Assembly (NCBI GenBank): GCA_902800365.1
Contig: CADCEF010000026.1
Location: 1-53,429, forward strand
Direction: 5' to 3'
DNA: 53,429 nt
DNA from: an uncultured Prevotella sp.
GTDB taxonomy: Bacteria; Bacteroidota; Bacteroidia; Bacteroidales; Bacteroidaceae
Shown here: one piece after another, positions 32,958 through 42,119 of the stretch
How positions within the stretch are numbered: the stretch's first letter is position 1
Layout: each line of letters opens with the position of its first letter
Notes under the pieces: model-generated
Databases searched by the model: none
Told to the model about the DNA's origin: nothing
The model's input: only the letters and a program-made list of their open reading frames with translations
Program-made: the position numbers and the translations under genes

Positions 32958-33140
32958 CATTGTCATCTCGACCAAGTACTTCTTCCCCTTCCTTGTCATC
33001 TCGACCAAGCGAAGCGCGTGGAGAGATCTCACAAATTGGCGCTTTGCGCCAAAGCGGCCAAGGCCGCAGAGATGTCTCGACTACGCTCGACATGACAGGT
33101 GGGGGTGGTACGCTCGACATGACAAGGGGCGGGTGGCGAA
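32958..33140. repeat. Family-1 palindromic repeat, copy 5
   Basis: Two TTGTCATCTCGACCAAG arms are followed by hairpins TTGGCGC-TTT-GCGCCAA and GCGGCC-AAG-GCCGC, then GATGTCTCGACTACGCTCG and ACATGACA arms. It is intergenic here, directly before the M15 gene. Compared with copy 1 the hairpin stems differ in sequence but still pair. Confidence 0.88.
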
Positions 33141-33155
33141 TAATTAAAATAAAAA

Positions 33156-33626
33156 ATGGAAGAAATAGTACAATTGAATAGTAATGCAAAACTCAGCGAG
33201 CACTTTTCGCTCGCTGAGATGTGTAAGACAAGTGCGAACTTAGACAATGTGCCCAATGAGGCGCAAGTGGAGAACCTAAAGCGCCTCTGCGGTTGGTTGG
33301 AGATGCTGCGCAGTGAGTGGAACAAGCGCTATGGCGAGGGCAACGATCCCATCATCATCAACTCTGGCTTTCGCTCTGAGGCTGTAAACAAGGCCGTAGG
33401 AGGTGTGAAAGGCTCGAATCACCTTAGTGGCTGTGCTGCCGACATACGCGTGGCAGGTATGGAGCAACTGATACGCTACGCCACCATTCTGCTCGACATC
33501 AGCGATGAAAGTCAGGAGGATTTTGATGAACTATTGTTGGAGCGTTCGCCAAAGGGCAACTACTGGCTTCACTTCGCCGTTCGCCCCTCAGGAAATCGCC
33601 GCAACGTAAGGCTGATACAGACGTAA
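33156..33626 (+). CDS. M15-family zinc peptidase (D-Ala-D-Ala carboxypeptidase-like), intact copy
   Basis: A 156-residue protein with zinc ligands His89 and Asp96 (SNHLSGCAADIRV) and His139 (WLHFAVR). It starts MEEIVQLNSNAKLSEHFSLA, nearly identical to the other copy, and has no repeat insertion. The family hydrolyses peptidoglycan peptides; endolysins of this size are common in phage and mobile-element modules. No signal peptide is visible, so export would need another route. It follows the DUF3987 gene, as in module 1. Confidence 0.85.
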   Translation: MEEIVQLNSNAKLSEHFSLAEMCKTSANLDNVPNEAQVENLKRLCGWLEMLRSEWNKRYGEGNDPIIINSGFRSEAVNKAVGGVKGSNHLSGCAADIRVAGMEQLIRYATILLDISDESQEDFDELLLERSPKGNYWLHFAVRPSGNRRNVRLIQT

Positions 33627-33635
33627 TTTTATGTC

Positions 33636-33704
33636 GTTCGGTCGTTTGTGACGATTTTGTTCGGTCGTTTGTGGTGTTTTTGTTCGGTCGTTTGTGGCGA
33701 TTTT
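33636..33704 (+). repeat. Three-unit 23-bp direct repeat array (GTTCGGTCGTTTGTG)
   Basis: The 15-mer GTTCGGTCGTTTGTG is exact at 33636, 33659 and 33682, each followed by a similar G/T-rich 8-mer. The period is 23 bp, about two helical turns, like iterons. It starts 10 bp after the M15 stop. Confidence 0.92.
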
Positions 33705-33776
33705 TATTGAAAAGTGTAAAAAGTTACATAAAAGGTGGTACGTACCCCACTTAAAATGGTGGTACGCTAAAAAGTT

Positions 33777-33815
33777 AAAGTCCCGTAATCTTTTGGATTG
33801 CAGGACTTCTTTTGT
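33777..33815. terminator. Terminator between the M15 and GH43 genes
   Basis: AAGTCC-GTAATC and GATTGC-GGACTT form a hairpin with one mismatch and are followed by CTTTTG. It can serve both convergent genes. A GGTACGTACC palindrome lies upstream at about 33737. Confidence 0.6.
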
Positions 33816-34801
33816 TATTTCTCTTGGATGTTAATCTTAGGTATGCGACCATCCTTCATACGCTTAAACTCGCGGAAGGCTGTGGTGCGGCGGAAACCGT
33901 TACCACCAGAGGGAATTCCGTCGTGATAAAAGAGGTACGATTTGCCCTTAAAGTCGATGGTACCACCGTGGATGGTAAAAGAGCCAGGCGACTCATCGGT
34001 GATACGGCCTTCGTAGTGCCAAGGACCGTGAATGCTCTTTGCAGTAGAGTAAGCCCAATGCTCGGGCACGCCACCTGCAGCATACTCTAAGAAGTAAGTA
34101 TCGCCAATCTTGTATATCCAAGGAGCTTCCTCAAAGCCGGTCTTCATCACTCTCTTGTTCAGTTGGTAGTCCATCTTCATGCATTTTGGTCCAAACTGAG
34201 CCTCGTCGTCAAGCATAGCGCGCATATCGCAGATGCCGTTGTTGGCAAAGCTGGTATCGATGCTTATCATGTCTTCGTTCAACTTAGCATACCAGCAACC
34301 GTTGTTGCCCCAGAAGAGCCAAGCCTGACCGTCGTCGTCGATAAACACAGTAGGGTCAATAAAACCCCAATCGCCAGGGATTAGCGGTTTTCCGATGGCG
34401 TCTTTCCAAGGCCCCTCAGGACGATCGGCTATAGCTACTCCGATGCCGTGTAGATGCTTTGTAGTGTCCTCTGCAGCCACATACCAATACCATTTGCCGT
34501 TGCGCTCTATTGCCTGCGAAGCCCAAGCATTATCGCCCTGCTTTGCCCACTTAAAGTTGGCTGTGGTCAATACTACTCCGTGATCCGTCCAGTGTTTCAT
34601 GTCGGTAGTAGAAAACACCTGCCAATCGGGCATACGGAAGTAAGTAGCCGTGTCAAGGTCGTGACCTGTAAACACATAGAGTCTATCGCCCGATACCACA
34701 GGAGCTGGGTCGGGATTGTACATACGGTTATTTACGCGCTCTTGCGCTTGTAACGTGATTGAAAACAACAGCGTAATGGCTGCAATAATAGTTCTTTTCA
34801 T
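33815..34801 (-). CDS. Secreted glycoside hydrolase family 43-like enzyme
   Basis: A 328-residue protein with a signal peptide (MKRTIIAAITLLFSITLQAQ). It shows the five-bladed propeller pattern and the three GH43 acidic sites: Asp in YNPDPAPVV (base), Asp in GFIDPTVFIDDDG (pKa modulator) and Glu in TGFEEAPWIYK (acid). The family cleaves arabinan, xylan or related plant polysaccharides; the exact substrate cannot be told. Its 5' neighbour is tRNA-His, separated by a terminator. Confidence 0.88.
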   Translation of the reverse strand: MKRTIIAAITLLFSITLQAQERVNNRMYNPDPAPVVSGDRLYVFTGHDLDTATYFRMPDWQVFSTTDMKHWTDHGVVLTTANFKWAKQGDNAWASQAIERNGKWYWYVAAEDTTKHLHGIGVAIADRPEGPWKDAIGKPLIPGDWGFIDPTVFIDDDGQAWLFWGNNGCWYAKLNEDMISIDTSFANNGICDMRAMLDDEAQFGPKCMKMDYQLNKRVMKTGFEEAPWIYKIGDTYFLEYAAGGVPEHWAYSTAKSIHGPWHYEGRITDESPGSFTIHGGTIDFKGKSYLFYHDGIPSGGNGFRRTTAFREFKRMKDGRIPKINIQEK

Positions 34802-34819
34802 AATTGATTGGTTTTAAAC

Positions 34820-34846
34820 AAAAAAGACATCGCTTAAACGATGTCT
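34820..34846 (-). terminator. Intrinsic terminator of tRNA-His
   Basis: On the minus strand AGACATCG-TTTAAG-CGATGTCT is followed by six T: a strong hairpin directly after the tRNA. Confidence 0.9.
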
Positions 34847-34853
34847 CTTGGAG

Positions 34854-34928
34854 GGTGCCCGGTGGGACTCGAACCCACGACATTCAGAACCACAATCTGA
34901 CGCTCTAACCAACTGAACTACGGGCACC
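34854..34928 (-). tRNA. tRNA-His (GTG anticodon)
   Basis: The minus strand folds as a cloverleaf: GGTGCCCG at the 5' end (with the extra G-1 typical of tRNA-His pairing with discriminator C73), TA at 8-9, anticodon stem TCAGA/TCTGA with loop TTGTGGT (anticodon GTG), and T-arm GTGGG-TTCGAGT-CCCAC. CCA is not encoded. Confidence 0.96.
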
Positions 34929-34946
34929 ATTTCTGAATTGCGGGTG

Positions 34947-34978
34947 CAAAGGTACATAGATTTTTTGAATCCGCCAAA
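34947..34978 (-). promoter_or_regulatory. Promoter of tRNA-His
   Basis: On the minus strand TTTG (34975-34978), 20 bp, TACCTTTG (34947-34954): exact spacing of the Bacteroidetes consensus. Confidence 0.8.
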
Positions 34979-35061
34979 TTTTTAATGCAGTTTTTTCGAG
35001 AAATATTTGTTTTTAGGCGTTTTATTTGGGTTTTTGCTATCAAAATACTATCTTTGCAGGC

Positions 35062-35817
35062 ATGAAAGGTACATTATATAATATAAGTATAGCTATTTTG
35101 GCGCTGGTGGCTACGGCTTGTCAGGGTCAGACAAAATATGAGCTGCCGGCACCGTTGAAGGATCGCGCGGAGGTTATATTGCAGAGAAAAGGGTACACAA
35201 CATCGTATAATCGCAATACAAAGACGCCGAACTGGGTGGCTTGGCATCTTACGGATGCTCACACCCGAGGCCGCTATCAGCGAAAAGAGGAGATTTTTAC
35301 CGAGGACGCAAGTGTGCCAGCGCCCAGGGCAACTAATCAGGACTACTACAACTCGCGCTACGACCGCGGACATATGTGCCCTGCTGGCGATAATAAGTGG
35401 GACAAGCAGGCGATGACGGAGAGCTTCTTGTTTACAAACATCTGTCCGCAGAACCACGGACTGAACAAGTACGAGTGGAACGACATTGAGATGAAATGTC
35501 GCGAATGGGCGCGTAAATACGGGGCTATCGACGTGGTGTGCGGTCCGATTTTTGACCAGAAAGGCAGCGCACAGAAGACGATTGGCAAGAACAAAGTGTG
35601 GGTGCCTACACGATTCTTTAAGGTGATACTGTGCAGAAAAGGCGAACCCAAGGCCATTGGCTTTATATATCGCAATGAAGGCAAGAAGCAGCTGATAGAG
35701 GATGCTGTGCGCTCTGTAGACGAGATAGAAAGCCTTACTGGAATAGATTTTTTCCCCGCTCTGGATGATAAAACAGAGCGAAAAGTTGAGGCAAAGGCGA
35801 ACTTGAAAGAGTGGTAA
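35062..35817 (+). CDS. DNA/RNA non-specific endonuclease (NUC1 type) lipoprotein
   Basis: A 251-residue protein starting at ATG 35062. A lipoprotein signal (ALVATAC, Cys20) places it on the outside of the membrane. The beta-beta-alpha metal nuclease motif YDRGHMCPAGDN and FTNICPQNHGLNKYEW carry the catalytic His and metal-binding Asn. It likely degrades extracellular nucleic acid for nutrient recovery. A TATCTTTG box (35050-35057) sits only 4 bp before the ATG, so the mRNA may be leaderless. Confidence 0.9.
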   Translation: MKGTLYNISIAILALVATACQGQTKYELPAPLKDRAEVILQRKGYTTSYNRNTKTPNWVAWHLTDAHTRGRYQRKEEIFTEDASVPAPRATNQDYYNSRYDRGHMCPAGDNKWDKQAMTESFLFTNICPQNHGLNKYEWNDIEMKCREWARKYGAIDVVCGPIFDQKGSAQKTIGKNKVWVPTRFFKVILCRKGEPKAIGFIYRNEGKKQLIEDAVRSVDEIESLTGIDFFPALDDKTERKVEAKANLKEW

Positions 35818-35888
35818 TTTGGTTAAAAATACTAAAAATCTATCAACTCTCAATTCTAAATTATTAATTATTTTGTACCTTTGCACCC

Positions 35889-36671
35889 GTGAAAATAAAA
35901 GAAGTGCTGAGCGCCCTTGAACGTTTCGCGCCTCTGCCCTTGCAGGAAAGTTGGGATAATGCTGGCCTACAAGTTGGACTGACAGAGACGGAGGTTTCAG
36001 GGGCATTATTGTGTCTGGACGTGAACGAACGTATAGTTGACGAGGCCAAGGCGAAGGGTTGCAATCTGATTGTAAGCCACCATCCGCTGTTGTTTCGTGG
36101 ACTGAAGACTATTAGCGATCTGAACGACGTGCAGCGCACCGTGATGAGTGCCATACAGAAGGGTATAGCAGTAATCTCGATGCACACAAACATGGATAAT
36201 GCTAAGGGTGGTGTAAACTATCGCATAGCTGAGAAACTGGGGCTGCAGAACGTAAAGTTTTTGGCTCCCGCAGGCTCTGATGCAGAGGCTGGAAGTGGGG
36301 TAGTGGGCGAGTTTGCCGAACCTCAGGCTGCCGATGACTTTATTATCGCCGTGAAGAAGGCTTTCGGTGTGGAGTGCGCTATGTGTAACGAACTGCTGCG
36401 ACGCCCCATTAAGCGTGTGGCATTATGCGGCGGTGCCGGCGACTTTCTGCTGGACGAAGCTGTTAAGAATCAGGCAGATGCGTTTATAACCGGCGAGATG
36501 CACTACCATCAGTACTTCGGCTACGAACAGACAATACAGATATGCGTGATAGGACACTATCAGAGCGAGCAGTATACTGCTGAGATATTCGACGAGATTA
36601 TCAAGAAAGAGTGCCCTGGAGTTAAAACCTTCATCGCAGAGACAAATACGAATCCAATATTATATATTTAA
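35889..36671 (+). CDS. Nif3-like dinuclear metal centre protein (YqfO/YbgI family)
   Basis: A 260-residue protein with a GTG start. Metal-ligand motifs are VSHHPLLFRG, ISMHTNMDNAKGGVN and, near the end, GHYQSEQYT with its glutamate. The family forms hexameric toroids of unproven hydrolase activity (GTP cyclohydrolase I type 2-like annotation). It is followed after 19 bp by a coiled-coil zinc-ribbon gene, a conserved pair in Bacteroidales. TACCTTTG (35875-35882) is 6 bp from the start codon. Confidence 0.9.
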   Translation: MKIKEVLSALERFAPLPLQESWDNAGLQVGLTETEVSGALLCLDVNERIVDEAKAKGCNLIVSHHPLLFRGLKTISDLNDVQRTVMSAIQKGIAVISMHTNMDNAKGGVNYRIAEKLGLQNVKFLAPAGSDAEAGSGVVGEFAEPQAADDFIIAVKKAFGVECAMCNELLRRPIKRVALCGGAGDFLLDEAVKNQADAFITGEMHYHQYFGYEQTIQICVIGHYQSEQYTAEIFDEIIKKECPGVKTFIAETNTNPILYI

Positions 36672-36690
36672 AATAAATTCATAAAGATTT

Positions 36691-37566
36691 ATGGCAAAGA
36701 AAGATCCATCAGAGTTATCAGTAGAAGAGCGCCTGAAGACGCTTTATCAGCTGCAGACAGCTCTCTCGGCCATCGACGAGAAGCGCGCACTGCGCGGTGA
36801 GCTGCCACTTGAAGTTCAGGACCTGGAAGACGAAATCGAGGGCTTGACAACACGCGTTGAGAAGATTGCTGCCGACATTGCAGACTATCAGAGAGCCATC
36901 ACCCAGAAGAAGGGCGAGATTGCTGATGCAGAGGCAAGTGTAGAGCGTTACAAGGCCCAGCTCAACGAGGTTAAGAACAACCGTGAGTACGACACACTCT
37001 CAAAGGAGATTGAGTTCCAGACTCTTGAGATTGAACTCTGTAATAAGAAGATTCGCGAGGCTAACAACAAGATTGCCGACAAGGAGCAGGAGAAGGCTAA
37101 CAGCGAGGCTCTGATAGCTGAGCGCCAGGGCGATCTGGACGTTAAGAAGAACGAGCTCGAGGAGATTATGGAAGAGACTCGTGTAGAGGAGGAGAAGCTT
37201 AAGGAACAGGTTAAGAACCTTGAGGCTAAGATTGAGGGACGTCTGCTTACATCGTTCAAGCGCATCCGTAAGAACGCACGTAACGGTCTGGGTATCGTTT
37301 ACGTTCAGCGTGATGCATGCGGTGGTTGCTTCAACAAGATTCCACCTCAGCGTCAGCTCGACATCAAGATGCACAAGAAGATTATTGTTTGCGAGTACTG
37401 CGGACGTATCATGATTGACCCAGAGCTTGCAGGCGTAAAGGTAGAGAAGGCTGCCGCTCCCGAGGAGAAGAAGAAAGGTGCAAAGCGCGCCATCCGTAAG
37501 TCGTCGGGCACATCTACATCGTCAGCTTCTTCAAAGAAGGCTGCCGACGCCAACGATATGGCATAA
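36691..37566 (+). CDS. Coiled-coil zinc-ribbon protein (C4-type, DUF164-like)
   Basis: A 291-residue protein. Residues about 15-180 form a long charged coiled coil. A C4 zinc ribbon follows at about 209-245 (DACGGCFNKIPPQ ... KIIVCEYCGRIM), and the tail is basic and Ser/Thr-rich (RKSSGTSTSSASSKK). This family accompanies Nif3-like proteins and is thought to bind nucleic acid. The exact role is unknown. Confidence 0.85.
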   Translation: MAKKDPSELSVEERLKTLYQLQTALSAIDEKRALRGELPLEVQDLEDEIEGLTTRVEKIAADIADYQRAITQKKGEIADAEASVERYKAQLNEVKNNREYDTLSKEIEFQTLEIELCNKKIREANNKIADKEQEKANSEALIAERQGDLDVKKNELEEIMEETRVEEEKLKEQVKNLEAKIEGRLLTSFKRIRKNARNGLGIVYVQRDACGGCFNKIPPQRQLDIKMHKKIIVCEYCGRIMIDPELAGVKVEKAAAPEEKKKGAKRAIRKSSGTSTSSASSKKAADANDMA

Positions 37567-37580
37567 GAGAGAGAATAATG

Positions 37581-38030
37581 TTATAATTCTTGATAGTTAG
37601 GGATGCCCTCGAGAAAGCAATATTTTTGATTCTCATAATCCATTCGGCAGCAGATGTGCTGCATGCCGTTACTAACAATCAAGTAATCCACCTTCAGCAG
37701 GAGATTGTAGGCCGAAATCTGGTCGAACGTCTTCTGCTGAAGTTTTATTTGTGGGGCCTTGTATTCTATTATCATCTGAGGTTGTGCCACCTTATTATAT
37801 AATATAGTGTCGCAGCGCAAACGTTTCTCACCAACGTTTAGTTCAACCTCGTTGCCGATAAGGCCGGCAGGGTAGCCCTTGTGCTCGATAAGATAATGCA
37901 CAAAGTGCTGGCGAACCCACTCCTCGGGTGTCAAGGCAACATATTTTCGGCGCAAAAAGTCGAAAATTAGCTGCTTATTGCCACGTTGGGCTATTTTTAT
38001 TTCGTATGTAGGGAGGTTTAATCGAAACAT
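37581..38030 (-). CDS. Type I restriction R-protein N-terminal-like (HSDR_N) nuclease-fold protein
   Basis: A 149-residue protein (ATG 38030). The PD-(D/E)XK-like core is visible as RCDTILYN and MIIEYKAP (Asp, then Glu-x-Lys), preceded by the family segment VRQHFVHYLIEHKGYP. Only the nuclease-like domain is present: no helicase domain and no hsdM/hsdS neighbour. This stand-alone form is widespread in Bacteroidetes beside holA, and its role is unknown. Confidence 0.8.
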   Translation of the reverse strand: MFRLNLPTYEIKIAQRGNKQLIFDFLRRKYVALTPEEWVRQHFVHYLIEHKGYPAGLIGNEVELNVGEKRLRCDTILYNKVAQPQMIIEYKAPQIKLQQKTFDQISAYNLLLKVDYLIVSNGMQHICCRMDYENQKYCFLEGIPNYQEL

Positions 38031-38078
38031 TTTTGTAAATTTGCAGGCAAAAATACAAATAATAATTGAAATAGCACT

Positions 38079-39107
38079 ATGGCTGAGCCAAAAAATGCAA
38101 GTTTTGAGAGTATAATGCGCGATATGGAGGCAGGAAAATACGCGCCCGTCTACTATTTGATGGGCGACGAGCCTTACTATATCGACAAGATTGCCGACTA
38201 TATCGCAGAGCATGCTCTACAGCCCGAGGAGAGAGACTTTAATCAGACGATACTGTTCGGATCGGATGTGAATGCGTCGCAGATAGCCGATTTGGCACGT
38301 CGTTATCCCATGATGGCCGAGCGCCAGGTGGTGATAGTGAAAGAGGCCCAGAATATCAAGAATACAGAGCCGCTGGAGCGTTATTTCAGCAATCCTATGG
38401 CTTCTACGATACTTGTTATGTGCCACAAGAACGGTAAGGTTGACGGTAGAAAATCGGGCTACGTAAAGGCTATTAAAACGGCTGGAGTATTGTTTGAGAG
38501 TGCAAAACTCAGGGATAGAGATCTGCCTGGATTTATCGAGAACTATCTGAAAGCGCGCCAAGTGAAGATTGACGCGAAGAGCGTGCAGATGATAGCCGAG
38601 AATATTGGCGCAGATTTGAGCCGACTGGTTGGCGAACTGGATAAAGTGATAATCTCGCTGCCAGAAGATAATAGGGTAGTGACCCCTCAGACTGTTGAAG
38701 ACCAGATTGGTGTGAGCAAAGAGTTTAATGGTTATGAGCTTCGAGATGCTATTGTTAGCCGAAATGTTTATAAGGCAAACCAGATAATAAAATATTTTGA
38801 CGAAAATCCGAAGGCTGGATCTATCTACTCATTTCTCCCATTGCTCTTTGGATACTTCCAAAACTTGATGATTGCGTTTTATGCGCCAAATAATAAGAGC
38901 CAGGAAGCGGTTGCAGAGTGGTTGGAATTCAAAAATCCGTGGCAAGCTAAGGACTATATGACTGGTATGAGAAACTACTCTGGAATGAAGGTGATGCAGA
39001 TAATTTCGAAGATACGTGAGATTGACGCAAAAAGTAAGGGATTAGATAACCCAAATACACCTGCTGGAGAGCTAATGAAAGAACTGATTTTTTACATTTT
39101 GCACTAA
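38079..39107 (+). CDS. holA: DNA polymerase III subunit delta
   Basis: A 342-residue clamp-loader subunit. The N-terminal P-loop-like fold has VYYLMGDEPYYIDKIADYI, then RYPMMAERQVVIVKEAQ, and the C-terminal collar domain has GELMKELIFYILH. It opens the beta clamp. Divergent from the HSDR_N gene, with a TAAATTTG box before it. Confidence 0.9.
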   Translation: MAEPKNASFESIMRDMEAGKYAPVYYLMGDEPYYIDKIADYIAEHALQPEERDFNQTILFGSDVNASQIADLARRYPMMAERQVVIVKEAQNIKNTEPLERYFSNPMASTILVMCHKNGKVDGRKSGYVKAIKTAGVLFESAKLRDRDLPGFIENYLKARQVKIDAKSVQMIAENIGADLSRLVGELDKVIISLPEDNRVVTPQTVEDQIGVSKEFNGYELRDAIVSRNVYKANQIIKYFDENPKAGSIYSFLPLLFGYFQNLMIAFYAPNNKSQEAVAEWLEFKNPWQAKDYMTGMRNYSGMKVMQIISKIREIDAKSKGLDNPNTPAGELMKELIFYILH

Positions 39108-39142
39108 ATAGGGTAGGTTTTCCGCTCTAGAATTTATAAAAT

Positions 39143-39168
39143 AAGCGCTTTTGGTGAGCGCTTTTTTT
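39143..39168 (+). terminator. Intrinsic terminator of holA
   Basis: AAGCGCT pairs with AGCGCTT and is followed by T residues. Confidence 0.85.
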
Positions 39169-39882
39169 ATGCCTAAATGCCTGAAAAATAGGGTAGTTAC
39201 GAGGATTATTACCCCCTCAAAACTCGCGTATTTCCAGAATTTCGTAGAGTGGTGCAGAATACGCGAGAAATGCCAAATTTCGCAATTTTCGCTTCTCTGA
39301 GATTTGGCGTTCACAATTATTTAGATTGTGTTTTTTGAATTCGAGTTCGTAAATCTGAATGAGAATTTAGAATATTCATAGTTAAGAAGTGGATATTTAA
39401 GGATTTTAAATCGTAAATCAGAATAATATATTTAAATATCAATATCTTAATTTTGTGATTCCGGTTTGTATATTCATATTTATGCATAGCGATAAATGTG
39501 TATATAAATAACTAAAAATCAGTTAGTTATGGAGGTTTTATATAAAAACATTCAAAATATACCCCCTGTATCACACCAATATATGAATATCGGCTATAAA
39601 ATAGGGTTGTTTTACGTAAGTAGCTAATTTATACCCAATTAGTTACGAAAATACGTTTAAAAATATGTTTGTGTAGTTTATTTATCTAAAATTTAGATTT
39701 ATAACTTTAAACCACAAATATGCCCTAAATAATCTTTTGGTTTACAAATATAAAACTATAAACTTAAATTATAAAATCTTAAATTGTATCTACATTTGTT
39801 GTATAATTCAATTTTTTGTTTTACCTTTGTAAACGGAAAGAAAAACGGGCCAAATGGCCCATAATTGTACCTCATTACAGAT
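39169..39882. other. Long AT-rich intergenic region with promoter and hairpin of the next gene
   Basis: No credible gene. It holds a CTCGCGTATT...AATACGCGAG inverted repeat (about 39224-39267), many short A/T palindromes, a -7 box TACCTTTG near 39824-39831, and a GGGCC-AAAT-GGCCC hairpin (39848-39861) in the leader of the HTH gene. Confidence 0.7.
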
Positions 39883-40371
39883 ATGAAAGATAGAATCAGG
39901 CAAATTATGGAGTCGCAACACATGACTCAACAGCTCTTCGCCGACTACATCGGTCAGAGTCCGGCAACACTTAGTAGCATCTTCAACGGTCGTACCCGAC
40001 CCACCCTTAACATAGTGGAGGCCATAAAAAAGAAAATTCCTAACATCAACACCGATTGGTTGATGTTTGGATCGGGCGACATGTATCTGCCACAAAATGC
40101 CCCCTCTGGTGACCTGTTTGATGGTGCTGATAGTGCTGCTGACACCCACCCCATCGAGCAAAATCTGATGCTCGATTTTGATTCGACACCCCAAAATGGT
40201 ATCCAAAACGCCCCTCAGACACCCCAGAATCTTAATAGTGTACGCACTACACACCCCGAAATCGTTCGTGAAGAGGTAAAAATTGTGGACAAACCGCAGC
40301 GTAAGGTTATCGAAATCCGTGTGTTCTACGATGACCAGACTTGGGATACTTTTGTGCCTGCTAAGAAATAA
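39883..40371 (+). CDS. XRE-family HTH protein
   Basis: A 162-residue protein with a helix-turn-helix at about residues 4-62 (IRQIMESQHMTQQLFADYIGQSPATLSSIFNGRTRPTLNIVEAI). It resembles small Bacteroidales regulators. A Pro/Gln-rich linker and a C-terminal segment (RKVIEIRVFYDDQTWDTFVP) follow. It probably autoregulates through the long AT-rich region upstream. Target unknown. Confidence 0.85.
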   Translation: MKDRIRQIMESQHMTQQLFADYIGQSPATLSSIFNGRTRPTLNIVEAIKKKIPNINTDWLMFGSGDMYLPQNAPSGDLFDGADSAADTHPIEQNLMLDFDSTPQNGIQNAPQTPQNLNSVRTTHPEIVREEVKIVDKPQRKVIEIRVFYDDQTWDTFVPAKK

Positions 40372-40374
40372 AGT

Positions 40375-40405
40375 TTTGTGGTTTGAAAAAATAGTTGTAT
40401 CTTTG
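40375..40405 (+). promoter_or_regulatory. Promoter of pyrK-pyrD
   Basis: TTTG (40375-40378), 19 bp, TATCTTTG (40398-40405), 24 bp before the ATG. Confidence 0.75.
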
Positions 40406-40428
40406 TACCCGATTTTAAAAATTGATGT

Positions 40429-41202
40429 ATGAAGAAGTATATACTAGACCTAAAGGTTAAGCAGGTAGAACAGATTCATCAGCGCTATGTGCTAATAAAA
40501 CTAACGCACGAGAATACTCTACCTGAGATGCTGCCCGGTCAGTTTGTAGAGGTGCGTGTTGATGGTTCGCCTTCAACATTCCTGCGCCGCCCCATTTCCA
40601 TTAACTTTGTAGATCGCGAAAACAATGAGCTCTGGCTGCTTGTAGCCACCGTTGGCGATGGTACCAAACAGCTTGCTAAGCTTAAGTTTGGCGATGTTCT
40701 TAATTGCGTATTGCCTCTTGGCAATGGCTTTACTCCAGCTAAACAGGGCGAAAAGGTTCTGCTTGTAGGCGGAGGCGTTGGCGTGGCTCCACTGCTTTAT
40801 ATGGGTGCCGAAATGAAACGTCAGGGAATTGAGCCTACATTCCTGCTGGGCGCACGCACTGCTAACGATTTGCTTATGCTGCCTATATTTAATAAGTACG
40901 GGCGCGCGTACGTTACAACTGAAGATGGCTCGATGGGCGAGAAAGGCTTTGTTACTAACCACTCTATCCTTAACCAGGAGCACTTTGACCGTATAAGCAC
41001 TTGCGGCCCTACTCCTATGATGAAGGCTGTGGCACGCTATGCACGACAGAACAACGTGGATTGTGAGGCTTCGCTCGAGAACCTGATGGCTTGCGGACTT
41101 GGCGCTTGCCTATGCTGCGTTGAGAAGACCACAGAGGGAAATTTATGTGTTTGCAAGGACGGACCCGTGTTTAATATTAAGAAACTGTTATGGCAAGACT
41201 AA
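40429..41202 (+). CDS. pyrK: Dihydroorotate dehydrogenase electron-transfer subunit
   Basis: A 257-residue flavoprotein of the ferredoxin-reductase type. FAD site: [14 protein letters not shown]-binding [13 protein letters not shown]; [2Fe-2S] cysteines in [15 protein letters not shown] and [11 protein letters not shown]. It passes electrons from PyrD to NAD+ in pyrimidine synthesis. It overlaps pyrD by 13 bp. Confidence 0.94.
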   Translation: MKKYILDLKVKQVEQIHQRYVLIKLTHENTLPEMLPGQFVEVRVDGSPSTFLRRPISINFVDRENNELWLLVATVGDGTKQLAKLKFGDVLNCVLPLGNGFTPAKQGEKVLLVGGGVGVAPLLYMGAEMKRQGIEPTFLLGARTANDLLMLPIFNKYGRAYVTTEDGSMGEKGFVTNHSILNQEHFDRISTCGPTPMMKAVARYARQNNVDCEASLENLMACGLGACLCCVEKTTEGNLCVCKDGPVFNIKKLLWQD

Positions 41203-42098
41203 ATGTAAAGATAAAAGACCTGGAGCTTAAGAACCCCGTGATGACTGCTTCGGGCACCTTTGGCTATGGTTTGGAGTTTGCCGACCTCATGCCTATCGAT
41301 GGTATTGGCGGCATCATCGTTAAGGGAACCACCCTTAATCCTCGCCAAGGCAACGACTATCCTCGTATGGCCGAAACAGCCAGCGGAATGCTTAACTGCG
41401 TGGGTCTGCAGAACAAGGGTGTAGATTACTTCTGTGAGCACATCTATCCGCAGATAAAGGATATCGATACCAATATGATAGTAAACGTTAGCGGATCATC
41501 GCCTGAGGATTATGCCGAGTGTGCTGCCCGTATCGATGCGCTCGAAAACATTCCTGCCATCGAGCTTAATATCTCGTGTCCTAACGTAAAGGATGGTGGT
41601 ATGGCTTTCGGAGTTACATGTGCCGGAGCTGCAAGTGTGGTTAAGGCCGTTCGCCAGAGATATCACAAGACACTGATAGTAAAGCTCTCGCCTAATGTAA
41701 CTGATATCACAGAGATTGCTCGTGCTGTAGAGGCTGAGGGCGCAGATAGCGTATCGCTGATAAACACACTGATGGGTATGGCTATAGATATCGAAAAGCG
41801 CAAGACTCTGCTTAGCATCAATACTGGCGGCCTAAGTGGTCCTTGCGTAAAGCCTGTGGCACTGCGTATGGTATGGCAGGTAGCTAAGGCCGTAAACATC
41901 CCTGTAATAGGCCTTGGAGGCATCAGCACTGCTGAGGATGCCATAGAGTTCCTGATGGCTGGAGCTACTGCTATCGAAATAGGTACAGCAAACTTCCTTG
42001 ATCCTGCTGTTAGTATCAAGGTTCGCGATGGAATCAACGCTTGGCTCGATGCACACGGATGCCAATCGGTAGATGAGATCATCGGAGTTATAAAATAA
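41190..42098 (+). CDS. pyrD: Dihydroorotate dehydrogenase, class 1B catalytic subunit
   Basis: A 302-residue FMN barrel. Active-site cysteine region [13 protein letters not shown], substrate loop [11 protein letters not shown], and FMN-phosphate loops [14 protein letters not shown] and [11 protein letters not shown]. It oxidises dihydroorotate to orotate with PyrK as partner. Confidence 0.95.
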   Translation: MARLNVKIKDLELKNPVMTASGTFGYGLEFADLMPIDGIGGIIVKGTTLNPRQGNDYPRMAETASGMLNCVGLQNKGVDYFCEHIYPQIKDIDTNMIVNVSGSSPEDYAECAARIDALENIPAIELNISCPNVKDGGMAFGVTCAGAASVVKAVRQRYHKTLIVKLSPNVTDITEIARAVEAEGADSVSLINTLMGMAIDIEKRKTLLSINTGGLSGPCVKPVALRMVWQVAKAVNIPVIGLGGISTAEDAIEFLMAGATAIEIGTANFLDPAVSIKVRDGINAWLDAHGCQSVDEIIGVIK

Positions 42099-42119
42099 GT
42101 CTGATTTTACTTGTTGGGT

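Noticed and set aside
24677-33626. Integrative element with integrase
   Set aside because: No integrase, relaxase or transposase is encoded in the region and no clear target-site duplication was seen, so I call it only an accessory region.
37581-38030. Complete type I restriction system
   Set aside because: Only an HSDR_N-like domain is present; no helicase domain, methylase or specificity gene is nearby.
39529-39627. Small ORF starting MEVLYKNIQNIPPV in the AT-rich gap
   Set aside because: No family resemblance, and AT-rich DNA of this length yields such ORFs by chance.
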